The notes beneath the pieces are model-generated. The model made no database searches and was not told where the DNA came from. It was given only the letters and a program-made list of their open reading frames with translations. 64,000 nt of DNA from Malikia spinosa (GTDB taxonomy: Bacteria; Pseudomonadota; Gammaproteobacteria; Burkholderiales; Burkholderiaceae_C): the NCBI RefSeq assembly GCF_002980625.1, contig NZ_PVLR01000005.1, positions 1 to 64,000 of the forward strand, given 5' to 3'. This document shows, one piece after another, positions 32,953-41,623 of the stretch. Made by a program: the position numbers and the translations under genes. Within the stretch, counting starts at the first letter, position 1. Each line of letters starts with the position of its first letter.

Positions 32953-34814
32953 GCACCGACCTGTCCTCTGCCGCTCTGGAAGTCCTGCGCGAAGTCTTCG
33001 GTTATTCGGCTTTCCGTGGCCCGCAGGCCGACATCGTCGAGCAGGTGGCCGCTGGCGGCGACGCGCTGGTGCTGATGCCGACTGGCGGCGGCAAGTCGCT
33101 GTGCTACCAGGTGCCGGCGATCCTGCGCCAGCGCGCGGGGCAGGGCGTGACGATCGTGGTGTCGCCGCTGATTGCGCTGATGCACGACCAGGTCGGCGCG
33201 CTGCTGGAAGCCGGCGTCAGCGCGGCCTACCTCAACTCCAGCCTGAGCCCGGAGCGGGCGGCCGAGATCGAGCGCCAGCTGCAGCGCGGCGAGATCACCT
33301 TGCTCTACGCCGCGCCCGAGCGCCTGACCACTTCGCGCTTCATGGCGCAGCTGCAGGCACTGCACGAGCGCGGCCTGCTGAGCCTGTTCGCGATCGACGA
33401 GGCGCATTGCGTGAGCCAGTGGGGCCACGATTTCCGGCCCGACTACCGCGGTTTGGCCACCTTGCACGAGCGCTTCCCCGACGTGCCGCGCGTCGCGCTG
33501 ACCGCGACTGCCGATGAATTGACGCGCGCCGACATCGTGCATCACCTGCGGCTGGAGGAGGCGCGCCATTTCGTCTCCAGCTTCGACCGGCCCAACATCC
33601 GCTACACGATTGTCGAGAAGAAGGACAGCCTGCAGCAGCTGCAGCGCTTCATCCGCCACGAGCACATGGGCGCCAGCGGGCATGACGCCGGCGTGGTCTA
33701 TTGCCAGTCGCGGCGCAAGGTCGAGGATGTCGCGGCCCAGCTCGCGGCGGCCGGCTTCAACGCGCTGCCCTATCACGCCGGCCTGGAGCAGGCGACCCGC
33801 CAGCGGCACCAGGACCGCTTCCTGCGCGAGGAGGGCATCATCATGGTCGCGACGGTGGCCTTCGGCATGGGCATTGACAAGCCCGACGTGCGCTTCGTGG
33901 CCCATGTCGACATGCCGAAGAACATCGAGGGCTATTACCAGGAGACCGGACGCGCCGGCCGCGACGGCGAGCCGGCCGATGCCTGGATGGCCTACGGCCT
34001 GCAGGACGTGGTCAACCAGCGCCGCATGATCGACGAGAGCCCGGCGGCCGAGGAATTCAAGCAGGTGCTGCGCGGCAAGCTCGAAGCGCTGCTGGCGCTG
34101 GCCGAGGCGACCGACTGCCGCCGCGTGCGCCTGTTGGCCTATTTCGGCGAGAAGTCCCAGCCCTGCGGCAACTGCGACAACTGCCTGCAGCCGCCGCAGA
34201 CCTGGAACGCGACCGAGGCCGCGCGCAAGCTGCTGTCCTGCATCTACCGCGTGCAGCAGGCCGGCGGCGCGTCCTTCGGCGCCGGCCACCTGATCGACAT
34301 CCTGCGCGGCAAGCGCTCAGAGAAGGTCGAGCAGCATGGTCATGCCACCCTGAGTACCTTCGGCATCGGCGCCGACCTGGGTGAGAGCGAGTGGCGCAGC
34401 ATCGCGCGCCAGCTGATCGCGCGCGAGGCGATCCGGGTCGATGCCGAGCATTTCAACACCCTGCGCCTGGGCGAGGCCGCGCGCGCCATCCTCAAGGGCG
34501 AGGACCAGGTGTTCGTGCGGGTGCAGAGCGCCGCGCCCGCGCGCAGCCGCAGCGCGGCGCGCCAGCGCGTGGTCACCGCCGAGGCCAATCTGACGCTGGC
34601 GGCGCGCGAGACGCTGGCCGCGCTCAAGGCCTGGCGGGCCCAGGTCGCGCGCGAGCACAACCTGCCGCCTTTCATGATCTTCCACGATGCGACGCTGCGC
34701 GCGATCGCCGAGCTGCAGCCGCAGCGCCTGGCCGAGCTGGAGGGCATATCCGGCCTGGGGCAGAAGAAGCTCGAGGCCTATGGGGCCGAGGTGTTGCGGG
34801 TGGTGCAGGGCTGA
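32949..34814 (+). CDS. recQ: ATP-dependent DNA helicase RecQ
   Basis: A 621-residue 3'-5' helicase acting in recombination and fork repair. Helicase motifs include [16 protein letters not shown] and [19 protein letters not shown]. The four-cysteine zinc site ends in PCGNCDNCL, and a C-terminal HRDC domain (about 545-621) is present. The likely start is TTG 32949, overlapping the CorA stop (TTGA) with GGAG 8 nt upstream; the frame continues upstream to 32868 but inside the CorA gene. The last 43 bp recur as a direct repeat at 36784-36826. Confidence 0.96.
   Translation: MSTDLSSAALEVLREVFGYSAFRGPQADIVEQVAAGGDALVLMPTGGGKSLCYQVPAILRQRAGQGVTIVVSPLIALMHDQVGALLEAGVSAAYLNSSLSPERAAEIERQLQRGEITLLYAAPERLTTSRFMAQLQALHERGLLSLFAIDEAHCVSQWGHDFRPDYRGLATLHERFPDVPRVALTATADELTRADIVHHLRLEEARHFVSSFDRPNIRYTIVEKKDSLQQLQRFIRHEHMGASGHDAGVVYCQSRRKVEDVAAQLAAAGFNALPYHAGLEQATRQRHQDRFLREEGIIMVATVAFGMGIDKPDVRFVAHVDMPKNIEGYYQETGRAGRDGEPADAWMAYGLQDVVNQRRMIDESPAAEEFKQVLRGKLEALLALAEATDCRRVRLLAYFGEKSQPCGNCDNCLQPPQTWNATEAARKLLSCIYRVQQAGGASFGAGHLIDILRGKRSEKVEQHGHATLSTFGIGADLGESEWRSIARQLIAREAIRVDAEHFNTLRLGEAARAILKGEDQVFVRVQSAAPARSRSAARQRVVTAEANLTLAARETLAALKAWRAQVAREHNLPPFMIFHDATLRAIAELQPQRLAELEGISGLGQKKLEAYGAEVLRVVQG
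34772..34814 (+). repeat. Direct repeat, copy 1 (recQ 3' end)
   Basis: The final 43 bp of recQ, including its stop codon, match 36784-36826 with one mismatch. The two copies flank the DUF1810 and Fic genes. Confidence 0.92.
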
Positions 34815-34818
34815 AGCC

Positions 34819-35238
34819 ATGGATGCCCAGCCCGACCTCGCCCGCTTCCTCACCGCCCAGGCGCCGGTCATCGACGGCGTGCTGGCCGAGCTGCAAGCCG
34901 GCTACAAGGAAAGCCACTGGATGTGGTTCGTCTTCCCGCAGCTAGGCGCGCTCGGGCGTAGCGCGACGGCCCGCTTCTACGGCATCGAGGATCTGGAGCA
35001 CGCGCGGCGCTATCTTGCACATCCGGTGCTGGGGCCGAGCCTGCTGGAATGCACCCGCGCCGTGCTGGCGCATGGTGACCGGAGCGCGCACGCGATCTTC
35101 GGCTCGCCCGACGACCTCAAGTTCCGCTCCTGCATGACGTTGTTTGACCTGGCCGGGTCGCACCCGGAGTTTCGGCAGGCGCTCGAACGGTTCTATGGCG
35201 GCGAGCCCGATCCGGTGACGGTCGGGGTGCTGGCCTAG
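34819..35238 (+). CDS. DUF1810 family protein
   Basis: A 139-residue cytosolic protein of the DUF1810 family. Family features are the HWMWFVFPQLGALGRS block near residue 35, FYGI near 54 and the C-terminal phenylalanine-rich helix. Its function is unknown. The start ATG 34819 lies 4 nt after the recQ stop. The stop overlaps that of the convergent Fic gene by a few bases. Together with the Fic gene it lies inside the interval bounded by 43-bp direct repeats. Confidence 0.9.
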   Translation: MDAQPDLARFLTAQAPVIDGVLAELQAGYKESHWMWFVFPQLGALGRSATARFYGIEDLEHARRYLAHPVLGPSLLECTRAVLAHGDRSAHAIFGSPDDLKFRSCMTLFDLAGSHPEFRQALERFYGGEPDPVTVGVLA

Positions 35239-36599
35239 CCTACAGGCCGGCGCGCTTTCCAGCCCTCGAACTGCGAAGGGCGCAGGCCGTAGCGTGCCAG
35301 TACGCCCTCGTGCAGGCGGCGCAGTTCATCGACGATCAGCGCGCGCAGATCGCCCAGTTCCGCATCGGGCACGCTGGCTTGCGCCGTGGCCTGTTCGATC
35401 AGTTCCATTGCATCGGCCTGTGGTGACGTAACCACCTCGCGCACCGCTGACTTGATCAGGTCGCGCCAGCGCAGACGCAGCGGGTCTGGCTCGGCCAGTT
35501 GCTGGCGTATGGCCAGGTATTCCTGGGTCGAGCGCTCGTAGGCCCAGACGAACAGGTCGCGCAGCAGTTCGATCCGGGTCATTTCATAAACTCCCAGCAT
35601 GGCCCGGCTGTAGGCCTGCTCGGGTACGTCGAGGAAGGTCAGCGGGCACAGGTTGGCGCGGAACAGCGGCAGGTTGGCCGCCAGCCGCGAGCAGCGCTTG
35701 TTGATGTCGGCAAAGGGCTGCAGATAGGGCAGCTGCACCATGACGAAGAAGGCCTGCTCGAACGGATCCTCGATGCGATCAGCCTTGTCCAGCAGGACGT
35801 CCAGCGCATCCTCGATCTGGGTCGGTACCGACAGCGGGCGGTAGACGCTCAGACCGATATCGACCGCGTGCCGCCTGACTCGGCCCTCGTCTGCAGGGTT
35901 GGGCAGCAGGTTTTCGGCCAGCGCGGCGTGCAGGTTCATCAGCGTGTAGCGGTCGAAACCGACCGTGGCGATGTTCTCTACCAGCAGCTCGATCGCTGCC
36001 TTGTGGTTGAGGATCATCTGCGTCTCGATCGCGCCCTTGCCCTGGGCGACGCGGCCATGCTCGATCAGTTCGAGCGTGTCCAGCCGCGAATAGGTGTTGC
36101 CCTCCAGTTGCGACGAGGCCCAGGACAGATCGATCAGCAGCCGGTTCAGGATCGAGCGGCTGTAGGTGCCTGCCGGTTGGTTGAGCTGGGCGGTGCGCCC
36201 GAGCCGGTGCAGCTGCTGGCGCAGCGATAGCGGCAGGTAGAAGCTGCTGTTGGGTTCGTAGCGGTCCAGGAAGTCTCGCTGGTAGCCGACCGGCTTGCGT
36301 GCCATCAGTGGCTGGTCGATGTAGGAAAGGATGTCACGGCTGTCCTCGGACAGGGGGATGAGCGTCGTCCAGTCATCGCGTGGCATGGCCGAGGTGCCGG
36401 CTGGTGTAGCGGCCAAGGCGACGTAACGCCTGGCCCGACCCATGCCCCGGGCTTCGATCCGGCCGGCATGCAGCAAGGCTTCGATCCGGCGCTGCAGCGT
36501 TCGCCTGGCCATTTGTGGATGCAGCATCTGCAGCTCTGTCAGGCTCAGGCCTGCCGCCTGTGCAGCCAGGGAGGCATAAAGGTCCGGTGTATCGGTCAT
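35235..36599 (-). CDS. Fic-fold protein with degenerate catalytic motif and N-terminal wHTH
   Basis: A 454-residue protein. An N-terminal winged helix (about 15-60: LSLTELQMLHPQMARRTL) is joined to a Fic domain. The inhibitory helix motif SSQLEG is present near residue 163. The catalytic loop reads LQPFADINKRCSRL, whereas active Fic AMP-transferases have HPF..GNGR: the catalytic His is Gln and the first Gly of the loop is Ile. Canonical AMPylation is therefore unlikely; such QPF..NKR members are known as a subgroup, function uncertain. The start 36599 lies among repeated TGGCGC motifs likely bound by its own wHTH. A longer frame to 36656 has no RBS. Confidence 0.88.
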   Translation of the reverse strand: MTDTPDLYASLAAQAAGLSLTELQMLHPQMARRTLQRRIEALLHAGRIEARGMGRARRYVALAATPAGTSAMPRDDWTTLIPLSEDSRDILSYIDQPLMARKPVGYQRDFLDRYEPNSSFYLPLSLRQQLHRLGRTAQLNQPAGTYSRSILNRLLIDLSWASSQLEGNTYSRLDTLELIEHGRVAQGKGAIETQMILNHKAAIELLVENIATVGFDRYTLMNLHAALAENLLPNPADEGRVRRHAVDIGLSVYRPLSVPTQIEDALDVLLDKADRIEDPFEQAFFVMVQLPYLQPFADINKRCSRLAANLPLFRANLCPLTFLDVPEQAYSRAMLGVYEMTRIELLRDLFVWAYERSTQEYLAIRQQLAEPDPLRLRWRDLIKSAVREVVTSPQADAMELIEQATAQASVPDAELGDLRALIVDELRRLHEGVLARYGLRPSQFEGWKARRPVG

Positions 36600-36655
36600 G
36601 GCGCAGTTTCCACAAGAATTGGCGCGATTCTGGCGCAGTTCATGAAATCGCGCCA
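36599..36655. promoter_or_regulatory. Repeated TGGCGC motifs upstream of the Fic gene
   Basis: Three direct copies of TGGCGC(A/G) begin at 36599, 36620 and 36631, and one inverted copy (TCGCGCCA) is at 36648-36655. The second and fourth copies form an inverted repeat of TGGCGCGATT. This is the start region of the Fic gene, whose product has its own winged helix, so autoregulation is likely. Confidence 0.55.
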
Positions 36656-36673
36656 TCAGTCACCGCTTGAATT

Positions 36674-36782
36674 CCGGCCTCAGCCCGTGAATCCCATGCT
36701 GCGCCGCTCCCTGACCTCGGGCTTGAGCCGGTGCTCGGCCTCGAGCTGTTCCAGCCAGCCCTCGGGGTCGAGTGGCTCTTGC
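36674..36782 (-). pseudogene. Fragment of the 3' end of the tandem AAA ATPase gene
   Basis: About 109 bp align with 54631-54739 with seven mismatches, most of them silent. They encode the same last 30 or so residues (LDPEGWLEQLEAEHRL... ending MGFTG) and the stop codon. The rest of the gene is absent. The fragment runs leftward, toward the Fic gene, and abuts the recQ 3' repeat at its 5' side. Confidence 0.93.
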
Positions 36783-36783
36783 C

Positions 36784-36826
36784 CGAGGCCTATGGGGCCG
36801 AGGTGCTGCGGGTGGTGCAGGGCTGA
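36784..36826 (+). repeat. Direct repeat, copy 2 (recQ 3' end fragment)
   Basis: A 43-bp copy of the recQ C-terminal codons and stop, one mismatch from 34772-34814. It is fused head to head with the AAA gene fragment: each truncated gene points outward from the junction at 36783. Confidence 0.93.
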
Positions 36827-36854
36827 GAAGGTAGCTGCGCGAGCCGGCCAGGAG

Positions 36855-37739
36855 TCAGGTCTTGGCCGCTTCGCCGTGCAGCCATGACAGGAATGCCTCG
36901 ACGGCCGGCCGCTTGGCGTGGCGCTCCGGATAGACGGCAAAATGCGCCTTCACGCGTATCCCCTGCTCCAGGCCGAACACCGCCTTGAGCTTGCCCTCGG
37001 CCAGGTGCCCGCCCGCGTTCACCGCGCTTTCCAGCGCCACGCCCAGGCCCTGGGTCGCTGCGTCGAGCGACATCTGGGCCCGGTCGAACCGCACAGGAAA
37101 CCGCTCCGGCGCGTGCAGCCGCGTGAAGCGGCCGAACCAGTCCGACCACTGCACCACGCTCACATTGCTCTGGATCAACGGCAGTTCCAGCAGTTGCTCG
37201 ACCCGCTTGAGCTTGTGCTGCTTGATGAAGGCCGGGCTGGCCAGCGGCACGATGGACTCCTCGAACAAGGGCTCGACCACCAGGCCCCCCCATTGCGGGA
37301 CTCCGTAGCGAATGTCGATGTCTGCCTGGCCAAGCGCGAAATCGCTGGGTGTATGGGCCGCCGACAGGTTCAGCGAGATGTCGGGATAGGCCTGCGCGAA
37401 GCGGTGCAGGCGTGGCATCAGCCACAGACTGGCGATGCTGGGCGCCGAATGCACATACAGGCTGTTGCGAATGCCCTGGCGCAGGTCGTCCGTCGCGGCG
37501 GAGATGGCGGTCAGTGCCGTCCCCACATGCAGCAGGTAATGCTCGCCCGCCGGGCTCAGCCGCACCCCATGCGCGCTGCGCTCGAACAGGCGAATGTCCA
37601 GCATGGCCTCCAGGCGTGCAATCTGGTGGCTGATCGCTGACGCGGTGAGGTGCAATTCCGCCGCTGCCAGCGTGAAGCTTCGGCGGCGTGCCACGGCTTC
37701 GAAGGCCTGCAGGCTGTTGATGGGTGGCAAGGCGGGCAT
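36855..37739 (-). CDS. LysR-family regulator, GcvA-like
   Basis: A 294-residue LysR regulator of the GcvA/AmpR-like group, starting MPALPPINSLQAFEAVARRRSFTLAA. The N-terminal HTH covers about 1-65. The remainder is the substrate-binding-like effector domain. It is divergent from the SDR/TRAP/transketolase genes, so it is their probable activator or repressor. The effector would be the compound or an intermediate of that pathway. Confidence 0.93.
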   Translation of the reverse strand: MPALPPINSLQAFEAVARRRSFTLAAAELHLTASAISHQIARLEAMLDIRLFERSAHGVRLSPAGEHYLLHVGTALTAISAATDDLRQGIRNSLYVHSAPSIASLWLMPRLHRFAQAYPDISLNLSAAHTPSDFALGQADIDIRYGVPQWGGLVVEPLFEESIVPLASPAFIKQHKLKRVEQLLELPLIQSNVSVVQWSDWFGRFTRLHAPERFPVRFDRAQMSLDAATQGLGVALESAVNAGGHLAEGKLKAVFGLEQGIRVKAHFAVYPERHAKRPAVEAFLSWLHGEAAKT

Positions 37740-37795
37740 GGGGTCAACCCTGACTTCAGATGAAAAAGCGTCATCCTACACTGATATTAAATCGC

Positions 37796-37824
37796 TTGTC
37801 ATCAACTTGAACCGCTTTGAGAAT
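37796..37824 (+). promoter_or_regulatory. Candidate promoter of the SDR-TRAP-transketolase operon
   Basis: A -35 TTGTCA (37796-37801) and a -10 GAGAAT (37819-37824) are separated by 17 bp in the divergent LysR/SDR gap. The LysR site would be expected in the AT-rich stretch just upstream (about 37760-37795). Confidence 0.5.
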
Positions 37825-37931
37825 CCGGTCTCAGAACAGGAGATCAGGCACCTCGGTGCCACAGCACAGACCAGTCCCCCATCGGGATCGTGCGTCTCCT
37901 GCGCTTGTTCAACACACAGGAGACATCGGAC

Positions 37932-38681
37932 ATGCTGCTCAAAGACCAGGTTGCCATCATCACCGGCGGTGCAGGCCTCAATGGCCTGGGATTCGCCACC
38001 GCCCGCCTCATGGCCGCACAAGGTGCCAAGGTCGCCATCCTCGACCTGGAACGCGCGGACCCGGCTGGAGCCGCTGCCCAGCTGGGCCCGGAACACATCG
38101 GCCTGGTGGCCGACGTGACCGACAAGGCGTCCTGCGATGCCGCCGTGGCGGCGGTGCTGCAAGCCTTCGGCCGGGTCGACACCCTGGTGAACAACGCCGG
38201 CATCACGCAGCCGGTCAAGACGCTGGAGATCACGGGCAACGACTACGACCGCATTCTCGACGTCAGCCTGCGCGGCACGCTGTACATGTCGCAGGCGGTG
38301 TTGCCCGCCATGCGCCAGCAGCAAGGCGGCTCGATCATCTGCATCTCGTCGGTGTCGGCGCAGCGTGGCGGCGGCATCCTGGGCGGCCCGCACTACTCGG
38401 CGGCCAAGGCTGGCGTGCTCGGCCTGGCCCGCGCCATGGCCCGCGAGTTCGGCCCCGAGAACATCCGGGTCAACTGCATCACGCCCGGCCTGATCGGCAC
38501 CGACATCATCAAGGGCAAGCTGACCGAAGAAAAGAAGGCCGAGATCGCAGAAACTATTCCGCTCGCTCGCCTGGGATGCGCCGATGACATCGCTGGCGCT
38601 TGTGTGTTCCTGGCCAGCGGCCTCTCAGGCTACTGCACCGGGATCACGCTCGACGTCAACGGCGGCATGCTGATCCACTGA
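37932..38681 (+). CDS. Short-chain dehydrogenase/reductase
   Basis: A 249-residue NAD(P)-dependent SDR. The cofactor motif TGGAGLNGLGFATA is near residue 10, NNAG near 86, and the catalytic SSVSAQ...Y-S-A-A-K set (YSAAK near 157) is intact. It probably oxidises a hydroxyl of the imported substrate. The start 37932 has AGGAGAC upstream. It is first in an apparent operon with TRAP transporter and split transketolase genes. Confidence 0.95.
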   Translation: MLLKDQVAIITGGAGLNGLGFATARLMAAQGAKVAILDLERADPAGAAAQLGPEHIGLVADVTDKASCDAAVAAVLQAFGRVDTLVNNAGITQPVKTLEITGNDYDRILDVSLRGTLYMSQAVLPAMRQQQGGSIICISSVSAQRGGGILGGPHYSAAKAGVLGLARAMAREFGPENIRVNCITPGLIGTDIIKGKLTEEKKAEIAETIPLARLGCADDIAGACVFLASGLSGYCTGITLDVNGGMLIH

Positions 38682-38722
38682 GAATTTTCTTCCTGCCCCA
38701 TCACATAAAAGGAGACAACACC

Positions 38723-39709
38723 ATGCAACGCAAGACCTTCACCCGCACGCTGTTCGCCGTCGCCGCCCTGGCGGCTGCCTTGCCCCTGGCGGCACAGGCC
38801 CAGACCATGAAGCTGACGCTGGGCCACGGAGCTGCGCCGGGCAACCCACGGCACGAAGCTGCCGTGAAGTTCGCTGACTTGCTCAAGGCAAAGACCGCAG
38901 GACGCATCGAGGTGCAAGTCGCTCCCTCGGCCCAGCTGGGTGACGATGCCGCCATGGTGACTGCCTTGCGTACCGGTGCGCTGGACATGACGGCCAACTC
39001 GCAGGGTGCCGTGTCCTCCGCCGTGCCGGAATACGCAGCCTACGGGATGCCGTTCCTGTTTTCCTCGCCCGCACAGGCCTTCAAGCTGCTCGACGGCCCC
39101 CTCGGTCAGGAGTTGGCGCAGAAGTCGGCCGACAAGGGCATGGTGGTGCTGGGCTACTGGGACAACGGCATCCGCCACATGAGCAACAGCAAGCGCCCCA
39201 TCAGCAAGGTCGAGGACATGAAGGGCCTGAAGATGCGCACCCCGCCCGACGCCGTGCTGGTCGACATCATGCAGGCCTTGGGTGCCGAGGCGCAGCAGAT
39301 CAAGTTTGCCGAGTTGTACGTGGCGTTGCAGCAGGGTGTGGTGGACGGTCAGGAGAACCCCCTGGTGAACTTCCATGCCAGCAAGCTCTATGAAGTGCAG
39401 AAGCACCTGGCGCTGACCAGCCACATGTTCCAGATGACCCCCTTCCTGATGAGCAAGCGCAGCTGGGACCGCCTGTCCGAGGTCGACCGCAAGGCCGTGA
39501 CCGAATCCGCTGCCGAGGCCACGGCGCTGCAGCGCAAGATGTCCCAGGACGCCGACGACAAGCTGCTCGCCGACCTCAAGGCCAGGGGCGTGCAGGTGAC
39601 TTCGGTCGACAAGGCCGCCTTTGCCAAGGCCACTGCTGCCGTGGACGACAAGTGGCTGGCCACTTCCATCGGGCCTTACCTCAAGAAGGTCATCGCCGCC
39701 GCGCGCTGA
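38723..39709 (+). CDS. TRAP transporter substrate-binding protein, DctP family
   Basis: A 328-residue periplasmic binding protein. The signal peptide ends near AAQAQ, and the family blocks VDGQENPLVNF (with the preceding ELYVALQQGV) and KGLKMRTPP, with the ligand-carboxylate-binding Arg, are visible. TRAP systems import carboxylates, sugar acids or sulfonates using a sodium gradient. The start has an excellent RBS (AAGGAGA). It lies directly upstream of the DctQ and DctM partners. The ligand is unknown. Confidence 0.95.
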   Translation: MQRKTFTRTLFAVAALAAALPLAAQAQTMKLTLGHGAAPGNPRHEAAVKFADLLKAKTAGRIEVQVAPSAQLGDDAAMVTALRTGALDMTANSQGAVSSAVPEYAAYGMPFLFSSPAQAFKLLDGPLGQELAQKSADKGMVVLGYWDNGIRHMSNSKRPISKVEDMKGLKMRTPPDAVLVDIMQALGAEAQQIKFAELYVALQQGVVDGQENPLVNFHASKLYEVQKHLALTSHMFQMTPFLMSKRSWDRLSEVDRKAVTESAAEATALQRKMSQDADDKLLADLKARGVQVTSVDKAAFAKATAAVDDKWLATSIGPYLKKVIAAAR

Positions 39710-39787
39710 TCGCCAGCAGCGATCGAGCCAGTCCTTCCCCATAGCCGCTGAATGGGCCTGCGCGCATTCAGCCCAAGGAGTTTCCCG

Positions 39788-40303
39788 ATGAACCTCATCG
39801 AACGGGCCATCGTCGGTCTGTGCCGCCTGTTGCTGTGGATCAGCACGGCTGTCATCTTCGTGATCCTGGTGGTCAACACCATGCTGCGCTATGCCACCGG
39901 CAGCAGCCTGCAGTGGGCCAACGAGGTGCCTGAACTGTTGTTTCCCTGGCTGGTCATGTCGGGCGTGGTGCTGGCCGCAGCACATGGAGCCCATATCACC
40001 ACCAGCTTCCTGATGGACGCAGTACCGGCCGCGTTGCGCCGCTGGACGGCGATTGGCACCTGGCTGGTGGTCGCCGCCCTCTACGGCACGCTGGCCAAGT
40101 CCACCTTCCAGATGCTGGAGATCGTGCATGACGAGAAGTCGGCCATCCTGCAACTGCCCGGCTCTCTGACCTACGGCTGCGTCATGGGCGGGCTGCTGAT
40201 GCTGAGCCTGCTGGCCCTGAAGTCGGCCTGGAACGCCTGGCTGTCGACGCCGGTGGAGCATGACCCCAGTGAAGAACCCGCCGTGCCCGAAGCGCACTGG
40301 TAA
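39788..40303 (+). CDS. TRAP transporter small membrane protein, DctQ family
   Basis: A 171-residue protein with four transmembrane segments and the DctQ hallmark LQWANEVPELLFPWLVMSG. It links the binding protein to the DctM channel. The start 39788 has AAGGAG upstream. The intergenic spacing (78 and 30 nt) supports cotranscription with the neighbours. Confidence 0.93.
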   Translation: MNLIERAIVGLCRLLLWISTAVIFVILVVNTMLRYATGSSLQWANEVPELLFPWLVMSGVVLAAAHGAHITTSFLMDAVPAALRRWTAIGTWLVVAALYGTLAKSTFQMLEIVHDEKSAILQLPGSLTYGCVMGGLLMLSLLALKSAWNAWLSTPVEHDPSEEPAVPEAHW

Positions 40304-40333
40304 GCCCATGTCATCCACGCAAAGGAACACGCC

Positions 40334-41593
40334 ATGAGCGCCCTCATACTTTTTGTCTTTCTCGGGGCGGCCGTGCTGGCCATGCCCATTGCCCACGCGT
40401 TGCTGGTTGCCGCCATGGCCGCGGCTGCCTCCTCCGACCGCGTTCCGCTGGACTTGCTGGTGCAGCAGATGGTGGCACAGGTGCAGAGCTTTCCACTGAT
40501 CGCGATCCCGTTCTTCATGCTGACGGGCTCGCTGATGATGGGCGGTCGCCTCGGTGCCGCGCTGGTCGGTGTGCTGTCGACGCTGATCGGCCGCTTTCAC
40601 GGCGGCCCGGCCCAGGTGGGTGTGCTGTCGTCGACGCTGTTTGGCGGCGTGTCGGGCTCGGCGGTGGCCGATGCCTCGGCCATCGGCTCGCTGCTGATTC
40701 CCTGGCACAAGAAGCTGGGCTATCCGCCAGCCTTTTCCGCCGCCACGCTGGCTGCCGCCGCCACCATCGACATCCTGATCCCGCCGTCGATCCCGATGAT
40801 CCTGTTTGCGCTGACCGCCAACGCCTCGATCGCGGCGCTGTTCGTGGCGGGCATCCTGCCTGGCCTGCTGATGTGCGGCGGCTTCATGTTCATGTGCTGG
40901 TGGGTGGGTCGTCGCCGCAACTTCCCGCGCGACACGACACCGATCGACTGGAGCGTGTTCCGCACCCATCTGCTGTACGCGTTGCCCGCCCTGCTGCTGC
41001 CGGTGCTGATCGTGGTGTTCCTGCGCTTTGGCATCGCCACCCCGACCGAGGTCGCGGTGCTGTCCACGCTCTACGCCGCAGCCGTGTCCGTCGTGGTCTA
41101 CCGCGACCTCTCGCTCAAGCGACTCAACGATGCGGTGGTGCACGCAGGCCTGGCCACCGGCGTGGTGCTGCTGGTGATCATGGCATCCAGCGCTATCGGC
41201 TGGTTGCTTACCTATGACCAGATGCCCGCCGGAGTGGCGAACTGGGTGACGCAGAACGTGGACCAGGACTGGATCGTGATCCTCATCATGAACCTGCTGA
41301 TGCTGCTGCTTGGCATGTTCATCGACCTGCCCGCCGCCGTGCTGCTGCTGACCCCGGTGTTCCTGCCCTTGGCACAGGGCATTGGCATGGACCCGGTGCA
41401 GCTGGGAATCATGATGGTGGTGAACCTGGCGGTAGGGCTGTACACGCCCCCGGTCGGCACCACGCTCTTCATCACCAGCGCGCTGGCCAAGGTCAAGGTC
41501 GGCCAGACGGTGCGCGAACTGGGTCCCTTCTACCTCGTGGCCTTCTTCGTCCTTGCGCTGGTGTCCTACGTTCCAGCCTCCATCCTGCGCTGA
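40334..41593 (+). CDS. TRAP transporter large permease, DctM family
   Basis: A 419-residue membrane protein with about twelve helices. Conserved features are the N-terminal hydrophobic stretch, GGVSGSAVADASAIG near 100, TIDILIPPSIPMI near 145 and a C-terminal PPVGTTLF. It is the channel and Na+-coupled component. An RBS (AAAGGAA) precedes the ATG. Confidence 0.95.
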   Translation: MSALILFVFLGAAVLAMPIAHALLVAAMAAAASSDRVPLDLLVQQMVAQVQSFPLIAIPFFMLTGSLMMGGRLGAALVGVLSTLIGRFHGGPAQVGVLSSTLFGGVSGSAVADASAIGSLLIPWHKKLGYPPAFSAATLAAAATIDILIPPSIPMILFALTANASIAALFVAGILPGLLMCGGFMFMCWWVGRRRNFPRDTTPIDWSVFRTHLLYALPALLLPVLIVVFLRFGIATPTEVAVLSTLYAAAVSVVVYRDLSLKRLNDAVVHAGLATGVVLLVIMASSAIGWLLTYDQMPAGVANWVTQNVDQDWIVILIMNLLMLLLGMFIDLPAAVLLLTPVFLPLAQGIGMDPVQLGIMMVVNLAVGLYTPPVGTTLFITSALAKVKVGQTVRELGPFYLVAFFVLALVSYVPASILR

Positions 41594-41623
41594 GCGCCCC
41601 CGTTTTCCTTCAGGAGCATTTGC

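Noticed and set aside
34815-36783. DUF1810-Fic segment as a transposon or genomic island
   Set aside because: No integrase, transposase or terminal inverted repeats; the flanking repeats are pieces of recQ, so a recombination scar is favoured.
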